Shown here one piece after another: positions 1 through 13,336 of a DNA stretch of 64,000 nucleotides. The stretch is from the NCBI RefSeq assembly GCF_947172395.1, contig NC_069100.1, positions 4,531,001 through 4,595,000 of the forward strand, read 5' to 3'. The notes under the pieces are model-generated. The model did not search any database and was not told the DNA's origin. It saw nothing but the letters and a program-made list of their open reading frames with translations. Positions within the stretch are counted from its first letter, which is position 1. The number at the start of each line of letters is the position of its first letter. This DNA comes from Bicyclus anynana (Eukaryota > Arthropoda > Insecta > Lepidoptera > Nymphalidae). Position numbers and translations under genes: made by a program.

Positions 1-60
1 GAGGGGTGGTGCCTCGGTGATAAATACAACCGCTCTTACCGTTAATCAATTGAGGCTTTT
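1..60 (-). repeat. tRNA-like SINE-C head, cut by the window start
   Basis: Resembles 27420-27533: reverse complement reads GAGCCTCAAT..., with a TTAACGGTAA A-box-like motif and a GAGGGGTGGT loop region. Only the head end is inside the window. Confidence 0.5.
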
Positions 61-840
61 AAGTTAAGCTTTTTATTGAGGTTTTTTTTTTATTTTTAAT
101 AATTGATTATGAAACAGGGCTAAAACTTACGTGATACAATGTCGGGGTATCCCCGACTAGTTTCCTTTAGTCATGAGCGGGATCTTGCTACGTGACGCAG
201 CGGCGCGCACCACCGCTCGCAGCGCGCGTTGGGGTGAGGCGTGGGTACTAAAATCCTCCCTTCCAACGTTAAAATCGAATTGGAAATTTAGAATCAATAT
301 TTATTTATTTATTATACCTTTATTTCTACTTAACAATTATACAATACATAATATCTTGATTATTAATTTTAAAGTATTTTAAAGTCTCCTCCATCTTTTT
401 CCCTATTTTTGGCAATATGCATCCAGATTTTTCCTGCTGTTTTTATTGAGTCATCGACCCATCTCTTTTTCTGTCTTCCTACATTTCTTTTGCCAAAGAA
501 TTAATATATCTTTAGCTAATTTTTTGTACCTTAAAAGCTAATACTATTATATGAATATTTTGTGCTTCTAGCCACGATTTATCTACAATATCATCTTGTG
601 AAGAAAGAGATTTTCTCCCTAGAGTGAAAATTTTTCTCTTCATGATGACAATGATCTATAAACTTTGCTGCCAAGATAAATTCCTGCGGGTGAACCTTTT
701 GATTTAGTTTCACAGTTCAAAAGTCGGTTGTTCCTTATTTCGCTCGCGGCAATGGAAATTCAAAACTTGTGAACTTTTGAAATGATAATTCCTTAACTTG
801 CTAACTACAAGAATAATGGAGTTAATGCCTCACAATCATT
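61..840. other. No gene recognised
   Basis: AT-rich unique-looking DNA with a GC-rich patch at 170-245. Short open frames have no family features. Confidence 0.5.
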
Positions 841-853
841 CTTTTATTATCAA

Positions 854-1120
854 CTAGCGGACGCCATCGACTTCGTCCGCGTGAAAATCAATGTAAACTT
901 TCCCCTATTTCACCCCCTTCTATTTTAATTTTAGGGTCAAAAAGTATCTATTGTTTTGCTCCAAGATCCCATTTACCGTCATACCAAAATTCATCTTGAT
1001 CGATTCAGCTGTTTAGCCGTGAAAAGGTATCAGACAGACAGGCAGACAGACAGGCAGACAGACAGACAGACAGGCTTACTTTTGGCATCAATAATATTAG
1101 TATCGACTAGCGGATGCCCG
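854..1120 (-). mobile_element. Lep1/Helitron-like fragments with CAGACAGA microsatellite
   Basis: Starts ACTAGCGGACGCC (minus-strand 3' end ...GGCGTCCGCTAG) and runs to a (CAGA)n tract at 1030-1072 and a second partial CTAGCGGATGCC at 1107. The same long variant recurs at 33117-33450. Confidence 0.65.
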
Positions 1121-1977
1121 TGACGTCATCCGCTCTCAGACCTCCTTAATCCGGCCCTCTTGTAATATCCATTATTAGTGGACGTACTAACTGTAAACTA
1201 CCTCCCTACCAATCTTTGTACGTCAACTGGTTTTCGAGATTTCGTGATTAGTACCCTTTCGCATCTAGACGATTTACCCTTTTTTTATTGAGAAAATAAA
1301 ATAAGAAACTTGAGCTAACTTATCTTAAATACTACACAAATCATACCTACGTGGAATGGTGGCAAGAACTGCATTGCCGCGTTGGACAGTCAGGCTGTTC
1401 TTTTGCGAAAAATATGAGCCATCCTTCGGTCAGCAGTCGAGGCAAGTAGCCTTTGTGAAATACATAAATAAATGTGAAACAGATGAGCCACTTGATGGTA
1501 AGTGAAATACAATCGCCTTTAAGTAACACTTTATATGACATGCAAGAAACATGTCTAACAAAGTGAAGTGAAGTGAAATTGCGAAAGGCCTAAGTGATAA
1601 GCCTCATGTGTTATTCTAGAAACTATTCAGACGAAGTCGCCGGCCTTCACTTATTAATAAATTAAGAAACTGGTTAGGTAGTTACTTGCTGCATTTATGG
1701 CTTAATTTTAATTTAGTATCTACGTACTCTAACATTCTACCACAAATCGAATTTATTAACAATGCACACAATCATTATTAACATTAATAATGCCCATTTT
1801 GCGTAACCGTTCAGCGCTTAGGAACAAATGGTTAGACCACAGGTTCTCAACCTTATTTTGACCTCCACCCCATTTGTAGATTATTTATTTAAAGACCTTA
1901 TGCTATTCGTTCTAAAATAATGCAATTTTTCATAATATAATTCAACTAGCTTTAAAAACAATTTCGTTCGTTCGTTA

Positions 1978-2291
1978 TCAACCCATATTTGGCTCACTGC
2001 ATAGCTCGCATCTCCTCTCAGAATGAGAGGAGATGCGAGCGATGCGATTAGGTCAATAGTCCACCACCACGCTGGCCCAATGCGGATTGGCAGACTTTAC
2101 ACACGCAGAGAATTAAGAAAATTCTCCGGTGTGCAGGTTTCCTCACGATGTTTTCCTTCACCGTTTGAGACACGTGATATAATTTAATTTCTTAAAATGC
2201 ACACAACTGAAAAGTTGGAGGTGCATGCCCCGGACCGGATTCGAACCCTCACCCTCCAGAATCGGAGGCAGAGGTCACATCCACTGAGCTT
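1978..2291 (-). mobile_element. SINE-A copy with an internal snap-back palindrome
   Basis: Reverse complement of the SINE-A consensus, from GAGCCAAATATGGGTTG to the tRNA-like head with GGTTCGAATCC (about 2240-2250). Near its 3' end is a 17-bp perfect palindrome with a 3-nt loop (2004-2020 / 2024-2040) absent from other copies. Confidence 0.88.
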
Positions 2292-2299
2292 AGTTTAGT

Positions 2300-3660
2300 A
2301 ATAAGTTATCCTTATGAGTTATGTCTTTGTCATCTGGCAGTAAGAAAGTAATAAAACCTACGGTCAGACTATCCGACACTAAGATGAAGGTGGTGAGTCG
2401 CCTTTAAGATTTTAATTACATACTTTAATTCATTTTGTAGGTTTGGGTGTACTCTTCTATAACAAGATCCCCAAGACTGTGATGATGATGCTTGGATTCC
2501 GTTGGATCAGCTTCCACCTTCACACAGGAAGTAAAACTATAAGAAATTGTAATGTTGCCATCAATTGTAAATAATAATATTGTATGATTTTTTTCAAAAG
2601 AGCAATTGTTGAGTTTCTTACCGGTTTCTTCTCAGCAGAACCTCCCTTCCAAACCGGTGGTAAAATCTTTACAAATAGTCAACTGACGTATGTCAAAAGT
2701 GCTTGTAAATTGAGCCTACTTGAAATAAATGAATTTTGAATTTTTGATTTTTTTTTTTGAATAATAAAACGATGTTTTATTCTGCCTATTTTCAGACTGT
2801 ACCATTTGGATGCCCCCTAACTTTATGCGTGTATTGCCCTAAATCTAAAACACTCAACTGTGGGCATTATCTTCCACTTTGAGAACCTTTGGGTTAGACC
2901 AAATTAATGCAGCCTAACATATTAAGTTCATTCGAACTGTGCCGAACGAATGACCATAAATAAATTAATTGTGGCCACCGTTTAATAACCAGCCTAAATT
3001 CAATCTAATTATAGGAATAATTTATTTCGGTTAACATTAACGCATCGGGATATACAATTAAATTTTAATGCCGTATAGATTTATTCCATTAAAACAGAAT
3101 CGCATTATAAAATGTGAATGATTTCCTATTGGAAGTTTTATTTACTTTTTAAACGAAAAACATGGACATTGCATTTCGAATGTTCGGATTTAATTAGGTA
3201 GGGTTGGTATACGGCCATTGGGAGAAACACCCGCAAAAACACAATTACAAACAGTTTTTTTTTCGAAATTTAAAAAGTAGGTATACATAATGTCATAACT
3301 ACAACGATTTATAGATACTAAATTAATATTAATTTGCTTGAACATTTTATTTGTAAATTGTTGCGACCATAGACTTGATTTTTCCGAGTTTTTTGTGGGC
3401 TCTTCTCGGACCAAGACGTCTTTGGAACCCTCGTAACTATAATTTTAAGTTTTCAACTTTACTTACCACCACAAAATCGTTACATAACTGAACGTTTCAA
3501 AAGGTATTGTAAACTAAGCATAATTGAAATAAATGAATTTAAAATTTTGAATATTACTATTGAAGCGAGAATAGAGACAAATATCAATTTTCTTCTTGAG
3601 ATTTTCTCAAATTACGATTATTACCAATAGTGCAATTCTGTATTCTATACATCATTGCAT
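2300..3660. other. No gene recognised
   Basis: AT-rich DNA. A stretch around 2470-2740 ending GAAATAAATGAATTTTGAATTTTTGA looks like the 3' end of an old LINE (a similar ending occurs at 3526-3548), but no coding match could be made. Confidence 0.4.
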
Positions 3661-3785
3661 ATACATATATTTACAGGAGGGGCTTTTTTTTAGCCTGTAG
3701 GAGTCCGGCACTATCCGGTTCAGGATGTCCATGAGGATTTTTTTCCTCCTGAAAAAAAAAAAAAAAAAATATATATACATATATT

Positions 3786-4137
3786 ACTGACCGATTTCCC
3801 GCGGTTCCACCCGTGTAGTTCCCGTTCCCGTGAGAATATGGAGATAAAATATAGCCTATACACTTACAAATAACGTGGCTTTCCAGTGGTAAAAGAATTT
3901 TCAAAATCAGTTCAGTAGATCCAGAGATTATCCCATCATCAGCCGATGGACGTCGACTGCAGGACATAGGCCTTTTGTAGGCCAAACATCACGATACTGA
4001 GCCATCCAGCGAATCCCTACGACTCGCTTGATGTCGTCAGTCCGGGCGGGGGGTCGGCCAACACTGCGCTTCGGGGTCGCCATTCCAGCACTTTGGGACC
4101 CCAACGTCCATCGGCTCTTCGAACTATGTTCGAACTA
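3786..4137 (-). mobile_element. Lep1 fragment followed by RTE LINE 3' end
   Basis: 3786-3935 holds the Lep1 stretch with cccgttcccgtgagaat and tcagtagatccagagatta. It is followed at 3936-4137 by reverse-complement RTE 3' sequence (catcagccgatggacgtc ... cgaactatgttcgaa), which on the minus strand encodes the ...PKVLEWRP...WM...QWTSIG tail of an RTE reverse transcriptase. Confidence 0.75.
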
Positions 4138-4670
4138 TAGAACACTATATTTTGCAAATAATAGCAGCAATATATAAAAATTTGGAAAACCCGCCTTTTT
4201 AATAAAGAAACAAAGGGTCACAAACTGCGCACTGTGATAGTTCTTTGATACGCAAAAAATGCCGCAATTTATAGCGCACTTTTTCACCCCCGCGCTTTTG
4301 ATGCTGAAAAATACTGGTAGCGCCGCTCTAATAAACGCAAACAAAATTGATTACATTGTTCACACTAGCTCGTAGGTGACGGTTTAATGCAATGGGGCAC
4401 ACACATTATAAAAATATGTATTTCCGATAATTTGCCATTGGCAATATGTCTCGGTTATAATTATCATTTTTTATCAGAGCCTTCTTCGTTGCTTTGAATA
4501 CCATATTTCAGTAAATTTTATAACCGGACAAAAATGTGTATATTATATGGGGTATACCCACGGACGATCATCATAATATTGTTTAGTTATGAAGATTAAT
4601 TACACTAACTAAAACAATAATATTTAACAAAATAAAAGGAAATATAAAACATAGCTTTTTTGCGATATGA

Positions 4671-4936
4671 TATGACTTCTGACTCCGATTCCGAAGGGTG
4701 TAACCCGCGGCATGCACCTTCAACAGTTTTCAGTTGTGTGCATTTCAAGAAATTAAATATCACGTGTCTCAAACGGTGAAGGAAAACATCCCGAGGAAAC
4801 CTGCATACCAAAGAATTTTCTTAATTCTCTGCGTGTGTCTGCCAATCCGCATTGGGCCAGCGTGGTAGACTAATGGCCTAACCCTTCTCATTCTGAGAGG
4901 AGACTCGAGCTTAGCAGTGAGCCGAATATGGGTAGA
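4671..4936 (+). mobile_element. SINE-A copy
   Basis: Runs from a degenerate head (tatgacttctgactccgatt) to gagccgaatatgggta. The B-box is damaged (gtgtaacccgcgg), so this is an old copy. Confidence 0.82.
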
Positions 4937-4939
4937 TAA

Positions 4940-6010
4940 TGTTATGTAGTGCGGATATATTTACTTAAAACCATTTAGCCTCGTGAGGCAAATATATTTT
5001 TAAGGCATCTATCTATAAAACTGGTTCACTCTCGAATAACACCATCTGAACAGAGCGAAGTCTATCCAAACAAAAAGAGAAGCAACGGTACAACAAATAT
5101 TAATTGCATTAAGGCCCGTCCAAACACGGGGAAACGCATCTGAGCCTTTTCTATTGGAATTGTTGTTCCTTGGGTTCTCTATGCAATTTTAAGAATCCAT
5201 TTCATTACAACAAGCCATTATCAGCCTACGCTATTAGTCGCGTGCACTTCAAATAAGCATAAATGCTCAGCATACTCTGAAGATTCATTACAAAACTGTA
5301 TTGGAGGAGGAAGTTTTCTACTTCTTCCAATTTTACTACTTTTATACCCCTCTTTTTCTTTTTGCCTCTTTTTCTTTGCATGCCACTGATAATGAATATA
5401 GAGACGCAAGCTTAGTGCATTATTAATCAAAGACAATTTTAATAAAATATTCCTTGCAGTCCACCATCCTAACATGCACGTCTGTTGTTGTTTTGTTTGT
5501 AGTCAAGCACAGGCCTGTCTATATTTATAAAAGCGAAAGGTTACTCGTCACTTAATATCGAAAACCACTTGAGGAAACCACTCAAGGAACCAAGATGAAA
5601 TTTGGCAGAGAGGTAGTTAATAGTTAGAAGTAGTCCACCTAGAACGTAGTTAGCGACAGGGTCAGTTAAAGGAGGTCAAAGGGCGGACGAAGTCACAACA
5701 CATAGTAGACCGAAAAAAATTGCTACGGAACCTTTTACATAGAATCGCGACTCTTGCGTGGCAATTCGTTGAAAGTAAGAAAGGGGTAGAATAAAAATGG
5801 AGTCCGATTGTAAAACGTGGTTAGCATTTTATTACGATGCGCTGCGAACTTTTATTTTGTTCCCGCTCTAAATACAAAGCCATGAGCTATAAGGTTCTTA
5901 GCAAACAAAACTTATCAGTGGATTAAATTTAGGGCTAGACTACACGAGGCTTTTTTTTAACACTTATAAGCAAATAACGTATAATGTATGTATTTCTCAT
6001 ATCAATATAT
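4940..6010. other. No gene recognised
   Basis: Mixed AT-rich DNA without recognisable coding or repeat structure apart from short simple runs. Confidence 0.4.
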
Positions 6011-6016
6011 GATGTA

Positions 6017-6786
6017 CTAGCGGACGCCCGCGACTTCGTCCGCGTGGAATTTAGTTTTTCACAAATCCCGCGGGAACCATGGATTTTTCTGGGATGAAAA
6101 GTAGCCTATGTGTTAATCCAGAGTAAAATCTATTTCCATTTTTATTTATTTTACTCATTTATTTCCATCCATTTTATATATATTTTTTTATATTTCCAAA
6201 TTTCAGTCTAATCGCTTTATTAGCCGCTGCGTTAAGGAGGAACAAACATACATACACACTTACGCGAGCGTGCTAGTATAAAACAAGGAAGTCTTTGACA
6301 TGCTCTGAATCTGTTGATCTTTTGTCATGAAGCTTGGAATTTTATGTATTTTATGTATTTCCTCTTCTATTATACAGGGTGCTTGAGAGTATTTCCCATA
6401 ACTTCAAGGTGTTAACAAGTCCACATATAAAAACCGAACATTTTTTTTTACTAAATAAATTTTTTATGTTATCATACAAAGTAATTTAAATAATTCCGAC
6501 TATCCATGTAACACACGCCTTTAACTATCCTTGCATTTTAAACTTTATCATTAACTAGCGGACGCCCGCGACTTCGTCCGCGTGTAATTTAATTTTACAC
6601 AAATCCCGCGGGAACCACGGATTTTTCCGGGTTAAAAGTAGCCTATGTGTTAATCCAGAGTAAAATCTATTTCCATTCCAAGTTTCAGCCAAATCGCTTC
6701 AGTAGCCGCAGCGTAAAAGAGGAACAAACATACTTACACACTTGCACACTTACACACAAACTTTCGCCTTTATAATATTAGTGTGA
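6017..6786 (-). mobile_element. Composite Lep1 / small DNA element / Lep1 block, copy 1
   Basis: Two Lep1-type 3' ends (CTAG at 6017-6020 and 6555-6558) flank a segment containing tacagggtgcttgagagt (6375-6392), one end of a MITE found alone at 8658-8866. The whole block is matched in reverse at 10087-10858 with the same internal junctions, so it was copied as a unit. Confidence 0.8.
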
Positions 6787-6899
6787 CTAATTTTAGACTT
6801 TACCATTAACATTTGGTAGTGGTTATTACAATGTCAAATCTATCACCAAATCAGTCAACCCCTGTTGGTGCTACGAGCACCTATATGGTGAGGAGATGG

Positions 6900-7488
6900 A
6901 TGTATAGGAGATAGATGGGAATAAAGAGGAAGATTACATCTTCCCCTTTATTATAGGAGAGAGGAGGCCTGTTGCGATGACAATGTTGATACCAATTCAT
7001 CAACGTTCGACGTCGATTCACGTAAAAGTTAATTTGAAAAAACACATCGCCGGAGTTCAGTGCACGTCTGAACTCCGAATGGATTCGATTCACGACAAAA
7101 TTTACGACTCGACCACTCGATTTACGAGCCAAGTTTAGTAGTTAACTGCGATTTACAATCGTCTAATGAACTTAATTCAACGTGATCAAAGTTTTTATTG
7201 TTCCCGATTCGCGGTTCTGAATTGATTTAATGTTGCAACTTGCTAAGTGGATAATTAGTAATTTTATATTGAGAGAGTAAAAGGAGATAATTTTAAATTC
7301 TACACAAATCATTCTACACAATTCATTAATTCCTTTATACAAAGGTTGTCTGCTGCATATTGCTATAAGCAATAAGACCGCCTTTGCACATACTTGTTAT
7401 CTATGTTTTCTTTTGTTTTCTTTGTTGTTGTTTTTGTTTTGTGTAATAAAGTATAAATAAATAAATCTTTGATAATATTATTTCAGAC
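6900..7488. other. No gene recognised
   Basis: No feature beyond AT-rich sequence; short open frames only. Confidence 0.4.
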
Positions 7489-7797
7489 AGCCGTGATAGC
7501 CCAGTGGATATGACCTCTGCCTCCGATTCCAGAGAGTGTGGGTACGATTCCGGTCAGGGGCTTGCACCTCCAACGTTTCAATTGTGTGCATTTTAAGAAA
7601 TTAAATACCACGTGTCGCTAACGGTGAAGGAAAACATCGTGAGGAAACCAGCATACCAGAGAATTTTCTTAATTCTCTGCGTGTGTCAAGTCTGCCAATC
7701 CGCATTGGGCCAGCGTGGTGGACTATTGGCCTAACTCCTCTCATTCTCAGAGGAGACTCGAGTTCTGCAGTGAGCCGAATATGGGTTGATAGCGACG
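7489..7797 (+). mobile_element. SINE-A copy
   Basis: Nearly full length, agccgtgatagcccagtgg to gagccgaatatgggttgatagcgacg. Abuts a SINE-B fragment in the opposite orientation. Confidence 0.9.
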
Positions 7798-7813
7798 AAT
7801 TATTTCAGACCAT

Positions 7814-7930
7814 TGGTGGTAACTACGTCTTTGCCACCAGCCAGACCTGGACAAATTAAGAAAATCTCAATCTGCCCAGCCGGGGATCGAACCCAGGACC
7901 TCCGTTTTGTACCACTGCGCCACGGAGGCC
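7814..7930 (-). mobile_element. SINE-B head fragment
   Basis: Reverse complement gives GACGGCCTCCGTGGCGCAGTGG (A box) and GGTTCGATCCCCGGCTGGGC (B box), then cuts off in the body. Confidence 0.85.
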
Positions 7931-8657
7931 GTCAAAAGTTAAGCTAGTATCTACTATAAAAACTAACTAACTAGAAAGAGCTATACCTCACCTTTACCAA
8001 TTTGCAAAAGATGAAAATGTCTGGAAACAGCATTTCATCCCATAATCTCGCGATATCGTCTGAATGCCGATCCCAAAAACACCTACATTACACTGCGTAG
8101 TATGGTAATATTATGGGGCCGGCCCACCCTTCTGATGCTATTCAATTATTTTTTATGATCAGGTGTAACGGCATGACCGTCAGATAAACGCTAGCCTGTA
8201 CAATTGAAAACAACATATTTTTCCTTGCAAACTTATACACACAAATATCCACCTTCATTTTTAAATGCTAAGGGATATTGTCGCTTGGATGGTTTGGTAT
8301 TGATTGGTATATAGAAGGTTGTATGGAATAGTTTAAAGTTTTCAGGTCTTGTTACATATTTTGTTTTATCAGATTTAATCGGTTGGCTAGACAAAAAGTT
8401 GGTAATCGAGCGTTTATAAATTGCTTTGAAATGGGTGGATTTTTCAGTATATTCGTTTCCTGAAAAAGTCTCCATTGAACATTGTATTGATGTCGTTTTG
8501 TGTTTTGACCTACTAACATTTTATGAGGCCCAGTAAAGTTGTTAAGAGTTATTATAACTCCATATAATTAATTATTAAAATACTTATGTGAGTATTTAAG
8601 AAAAGAATATAATTAATATCTTGTTACTCTATGATTCGACGTGAGACAATTACAATA

Positions 8658-8866
8658 TACAGGGTGCTCGGGAGTATTTTCCATAACTCTTATGACTAAG
8701 TCAAACTTATTCATTGATAAATATCATGAAGTAGCTTACTAGTGAAGTGCGGAGTACCAGTTGCTAAATCTCGTCGATATCGACAGTCCACTACGATTAC
8801 GTATTTTAAAATGCAAGGATATACTCTCGAGGATATATTATGGGAAATACTCTCGATCACTCTGTA
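8658..8866 (+). mobile_element. MITE with TACAGGGTGCTCGGGAGTAT ends
   Basis: Left end tacagggtgctcgggagtat and right end atactctcgatcactctgta are imperfect inverted repeats. 8811-8970 also matches the composite blocks at 6017-6786 and 10087-10858, continuing into tatactagcacgctc. Confidence 0.7.
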
Positions 8867-9114
8867 TAATAGACGAGGAAATACAAAAAAGAATTCCAAA
8901 CTTCATGTCAAAGATCAACAGATTCAGGGCATGTCAAAGTCTTCCTTATTTTATACTAGCACGCTCTCGTCTTCGTCAGCTTCTAATTCACTTTCTAGCA
9001 AACCCCGTAGAAACCATATTGATAAAAAGTAGTAAGAGATAGTGAAGTTCCTACGCACACTTATCGAAGTATATCCGGTCAAATATTATGAATAGTTTAA
9101 AAAACTAAAAAACA

Positions 9115-10086
9115 CTCTTGATACCCATATCATGGGGTGCATTTCAAATAGCCTGTCCGCCATCTTGAAAGTCCGCCATATTGGATTTAAGTCATGTAAC
9201 TATTTTTTTCGTATTCCTGACAGCAAACCCTTTCATTTCATCACATCAGAATTGAGAGCGTGTGCAAAATTTCATCCTAATCGAAGACCGGGAAGTGGGT
9301 CAAATTAAGATTTTAAGATTTTCTTACATACATAGTTACAAGTGAAGCTCTGATATTGATATTTTTATTTACTTAGCATCCATGCACTTACAAACTAATA
9401 CATAAGCTTAGCATGCATGATACATGGGGCCCTGTCAGGGCATGGCTAAAAATAATAATGTTACATGCAATAATAAGAGATAAAATATAATACATTTCAT
9501 TAGACAAAATTAAAATAAGATAAAAATTTAAAAAATAAAATTAAAATAAGATAAAAATAAGATAAAACTTGAGCGGAACATTTATAGAATTAAATTAGAA
9601 TGTTCAAGATTTTAAATAATATAAATGTCAGGTATGGTAATGTCATAATAGTAGATTAATTAACGCTAATAAAATTAAATAAACATATCCACTCAATTAC
9701 AATTGTCAAAATAATGTGATAAATGAGCAATGTCCAAGTTTTAAAATAAAATAATGTCCAAATTTAAAAATAAAATATGAATAAATTTTTAGTTATTTAC
9801 AAATTGATAGTTTCAATATTTGTAGGCTGTCGTGCTGTTGAGGTCTTGGATAAATATAGACAGGTTTTAAATTGTAAAAACTCATCTACTTTATAGAAAC
9901 AGTTATTTATAAGCCATTTCTTAAGTTTCTGCTTAAATGTATTATCATTATTTTCCTCTGTGATATATTTCGGGATTTATTATAAATTACTTTACTCGTA
10001 TAAGCGTGTTATAAAACTGAGAGACTAACAACATTGCGACGGTGCAAGTAACGAAGATCGAAGTATTACAAGCACTAAATCTAACA
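9115..10086. other. Probable old LINE/MITE debris, no gene
   Basis: 9120-9350 (catggggtgcatttcaaat ... gtcaaattaagattttaag) has the look of a repeated LINE 3' end, but no coding sequence is recognisable. 9350-10080 is AT-rich. Confidence 0.4.
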
Positions 10087-10858
10087 TCACACTAATATTA
10101 TAAAGGCGAAAGTTTGTGTGTAAGTGTGCAAGAGTGTAAGTATGTTTGCTCCTCTTTTACGCTGCGGCTACTGAAGCGATTTGGTTGAAATTTGGAATGG
10201 AAATAGATTTTACTCTGGGTTAACACATAGGCTACTTTTTATCCCGGAAAAATCCATGGTTTCTGCGGGATTTGTGAAAAACTGAATTCCACGCGGACGA
10301 AGTCGCGGGCGTCCGCTAGTTAATGATAAAGTTTTAAATGCAAGGATAGTTAAAGGCGTGTGTTACATGGATAGTCGGAATTATTTAAATTACTTTGTAT
10401 GATAACATATAAAGTTTTTTTAGTAAAAAAAAAAATTGTTCGGTTTTTATAAGTGGACTTGTTAACACCTTGAAGTTATGGGAAATAGTCCCGAGCACCC
10501 TGTATAATAAACGAGGAAATACATAAAAGAATTCCAAGCTTCATGTCAAAGACAAACAGATTCAGAGCATGTCAAAGACTTTCTTGTTTTATACTAGCAC
10601 GCTCGCGTAAGTGTGTATGTATGTTTGTTCTTCCTTTACGCAGTGGCTAATAAAGCGATTAGACTGAAATTTGGAAATATAAAAAAATATATATAAAATG
10701 GATGGAAATAAATGAGTAAAATAAATATATAAAAATGGAAATAGATTTTACTCTGGATTAACACATAGGCTACTTTTCATCCCGGAATCATATACATGGT
10801 TCCCGAGGGATTTGTAAAAATTGAAATCCACGCAAACAAAGTCGCGGGCGTCCGCTAC
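10087..10858 (+). mobile_element. Composite Lep1 / small DNA element / Lep1 block, copy 2
   Basis: First Lep1: A/TCACACTAATATTATAAAG at 10087 to CTAG at 10316-10319. Then the spacer with gagcaccctgtataataaac, and a second Lep1 ending gcgggcgtccgcta at 10858. Reverse complement of 6017-6786 over its full length with minor differences. Confidence 0.82.
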
Positions 10859-11208
10859 CATATTATAGTATGGTTGGTAACCCTATCCTATACATACACA
10901 AGTTAAACGAAATCTTGTAAAACTGATCTCAAAGCAGAATGATTTATACCAATGCGCATATTATAGATTAGTCAAATGGTACACAGACGGATGTGTTAAC
11001 ACAGCTACGGAAACCGCTGTGTTTACCACTTCCGGTCAGTGCATTGTCTAACATTTGCTCTAGCACGCCCATACCTATTCTATCGGAGCTCGTACCTACT
11101 GGAATAATAAATCTAACTGTATTGGAATATCTGTGTGTTAACTAGTTATTGGTTGAATAATCGGTACATACTTATATTTTAATCTATCATCAACATCTAC
11201 ATCATCAT

Positions 11209-11262
11209 TATCAACCCATATTCGGTTCACTGCTGAGCTCGAGTCTCCTCTCAGAATGATAA
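11209..11262 (-). mobile_element. SINE-A 3' fragment interrupted by a LINE
   Basis: atcaacccatattcggttcactgctgagctcgagtctcctctcagaat is the SINE-A end; the rest of the SINE is missing, with LINE sequence starting next to it. Confidence 0.7.
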
Positions 11263-11264
11263 GC

Positions 11265-11749
11265 TGACAGAAATCTAAGCTGAGTGCAAAAACAAAATTA
11301 AAAGCTTATTCCACTTTAGTGAGACCATGTATAACATATGCAGCCCCTGTTTGGTGTAGCATCTCTGAAACAAGATACTGCAAATTACAAGTTATTCAAA
11401 ACAAGGCATTAAAAATTTCATACAATACGCCATTTAGAACTAATTTAAAAAAAACTACATGATCAGTTAAAATATCCGTTGCTAAAAGATTACATCCTTA
11501 AATTGTCTCGTAATTTTTATGTACATAATAACCCCATTCATCCTAACATTTTGGTTTCGTCAATAGGTCGTAGTAGACTCAAAACTTTATCGTACGCATC
11601 GACATACAATAAATATAGACTGCCCCATCACTATTTTCTCGGTGATTCATAGCAATAAGTAATAACAAGCGACCGGTGGCGCGCTCGTCACCGATCCGTT
11701 CGCTCAATATAATTGTGCGTTACCCGCAAAAAAAAAAAAAAAAAATTAA
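11265..11749 (+). mobile_element. 5'-truncated jockey-like LINE, reverse transcriptase C-terminus
   Basis: One frame reads KAYSTLVRPCITYAAPVWCS, then ISETRYCKLQVIQNKALKIS, the well-known TL.RP..TYA.PVW block after the RT domain of jockey-clade LINEs. Stops follow, so it is a dead copy. It ends in a 19-base A tract (about 11731-11749), as expected of a LINE 3' end. Confidence 0.83.
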
Positions 11750-12111
11750 GTTCATTTCAATAATATACAATAAATACCATAGTAGAATAAGTTACCATCT
11801 GTAAAATTACTTCTGTGTAATAATATAATTAATAGAAATGTACATGTATTATAAGTGCTTGAAACAAACGGGCGCTTAGCAGTGGTAGGTTGGTACCTGC
11901 ATGTCTCAAGTTAATAATAGTTTATTACTTTGTAAATTATGTCCTGATTGTTTTTCCTGCCATTTTTCTAAATGTTTATAAAGGTGTGTAAGCCTGTACA
12001 AACAAATGACCATAGCATGTTAGCAATAAGAAATATTTATAAGTCTATTGTTCTAACAACACTGTTACAATATATTATATAATAAAGACATTTAAAAATC
12101 AATCAAATCAA

Positions 12112-12200
12112 TGCGGATTGGCAGACTTCACACGTATATGCAGGTTTCCTCACGATGTTTTTCTTCATCGTTTGTGACACGTGATATTTAATTTCTTAAC
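12112..12200 (-). mobile_element. SINE-A fragment
   Basis: aatgcggattggcagacttcacac ... cacgtgatatttaatttctta with an internal deletion. Confidence 0.75.
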
Positions 12201-12664
12201 TCATTTAGATCTACCGTACCACATAGGATACACCAAATGTAATAAATTGTTATGAAGTACCCTTGATACTAATTTGTTTATTTATAGTGTCAATGTCAAG
12301 TTTAGGGTGTAAATATTACTCAAAAAAAAATAGTAACTGTAGTTGAGTTTATTATATGTCTAAATACATATTTTGTACAGTGACTTATTTTGTGCAGCTG
12401 TATGATGTCATTAATTAGGAAATAATAATTTATTTTATTTAAAATATAGTGTTTTTTTACCTGTTAACTCTGGTTGTGGCTTCGCCTGCCCGAGCTTCGG
12501 CTGGGTAATTTACCCAAGTACATATGAGGTACTTGGGTAAATTATTATGTTCTGTTGCCTATGTTCTGCTCCAAGGTACCATTTATCATAATACCAAAAT
12601 CCCATCCAATCCCATTTATCATTTTGATCAGTTCAGCCGTTTAGCCATGAAAAGATTCGAATTT

Positions 12665-13000
12665 ATAATATTAGTAGATGAAAGGTTGTATAAACAGACG
12701 AGATGGTCCATTTAAGGTCACACTCTTGTACCCCGTATCATTAAAATTTAAAAAATACAAGTATTTTATTAAAATCTAGTGAATAAGTCTAACTAATTAA
12801 AAAAAAAATTTAAACCCAATTTATTGAGTTAATTCAATATGGCGTCCTTAAAGTAACATGACAATTGTCAGCAAACGTCAAATCGACTACTGCATTGAAA
12901 ACGTCATCAATCCGCCATTATTATTCTTAAAGTGTTGCATTTCTTGGGAGAGAATGAATATTATTTCGAAAGAATTAAAGTAAATTCGTAGATATGTATA
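12665..13000 (-). repeat. Unnamed dispersed repeat, also at 50030-50330 (+)
   Basis: gatggtccattt...gtaccccgtatcattaaaatttaaaaaatac...aacgtcatcaatccgccattattattct matches the reverse complement of 50030-50330 over about 300 bp. No coding content. Confidence 0.65.
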
Positions 13001-13336
13001 ATCAAAAATAGTTAAAAAATGTATTTTCTTCGATTTCCGCCAGGGTACAATGACTGATCCTGGGCATACAATTTTGGACCATTTCCTTTTTCTGCATATT
13101 CACTCTCTATATATTAAGATCAATCTTACGGTCCATTACTAGTATCTATGCGGATGCTGCGGCCAGACGTCTCAGGAGATTAAACGTAAACATTGTGCCG
13201 GATTGCTTCATCTTTGCTCTCGACTCGACATGCTAAAGTGGGTACATTCAGCTAGACCACAGTATACTTTTATACTGCTTAGTTGATCCAGCTGGCCTAT
13301 TTCCTATTTTGTTCCTTATCATCAACAAATCATTCA

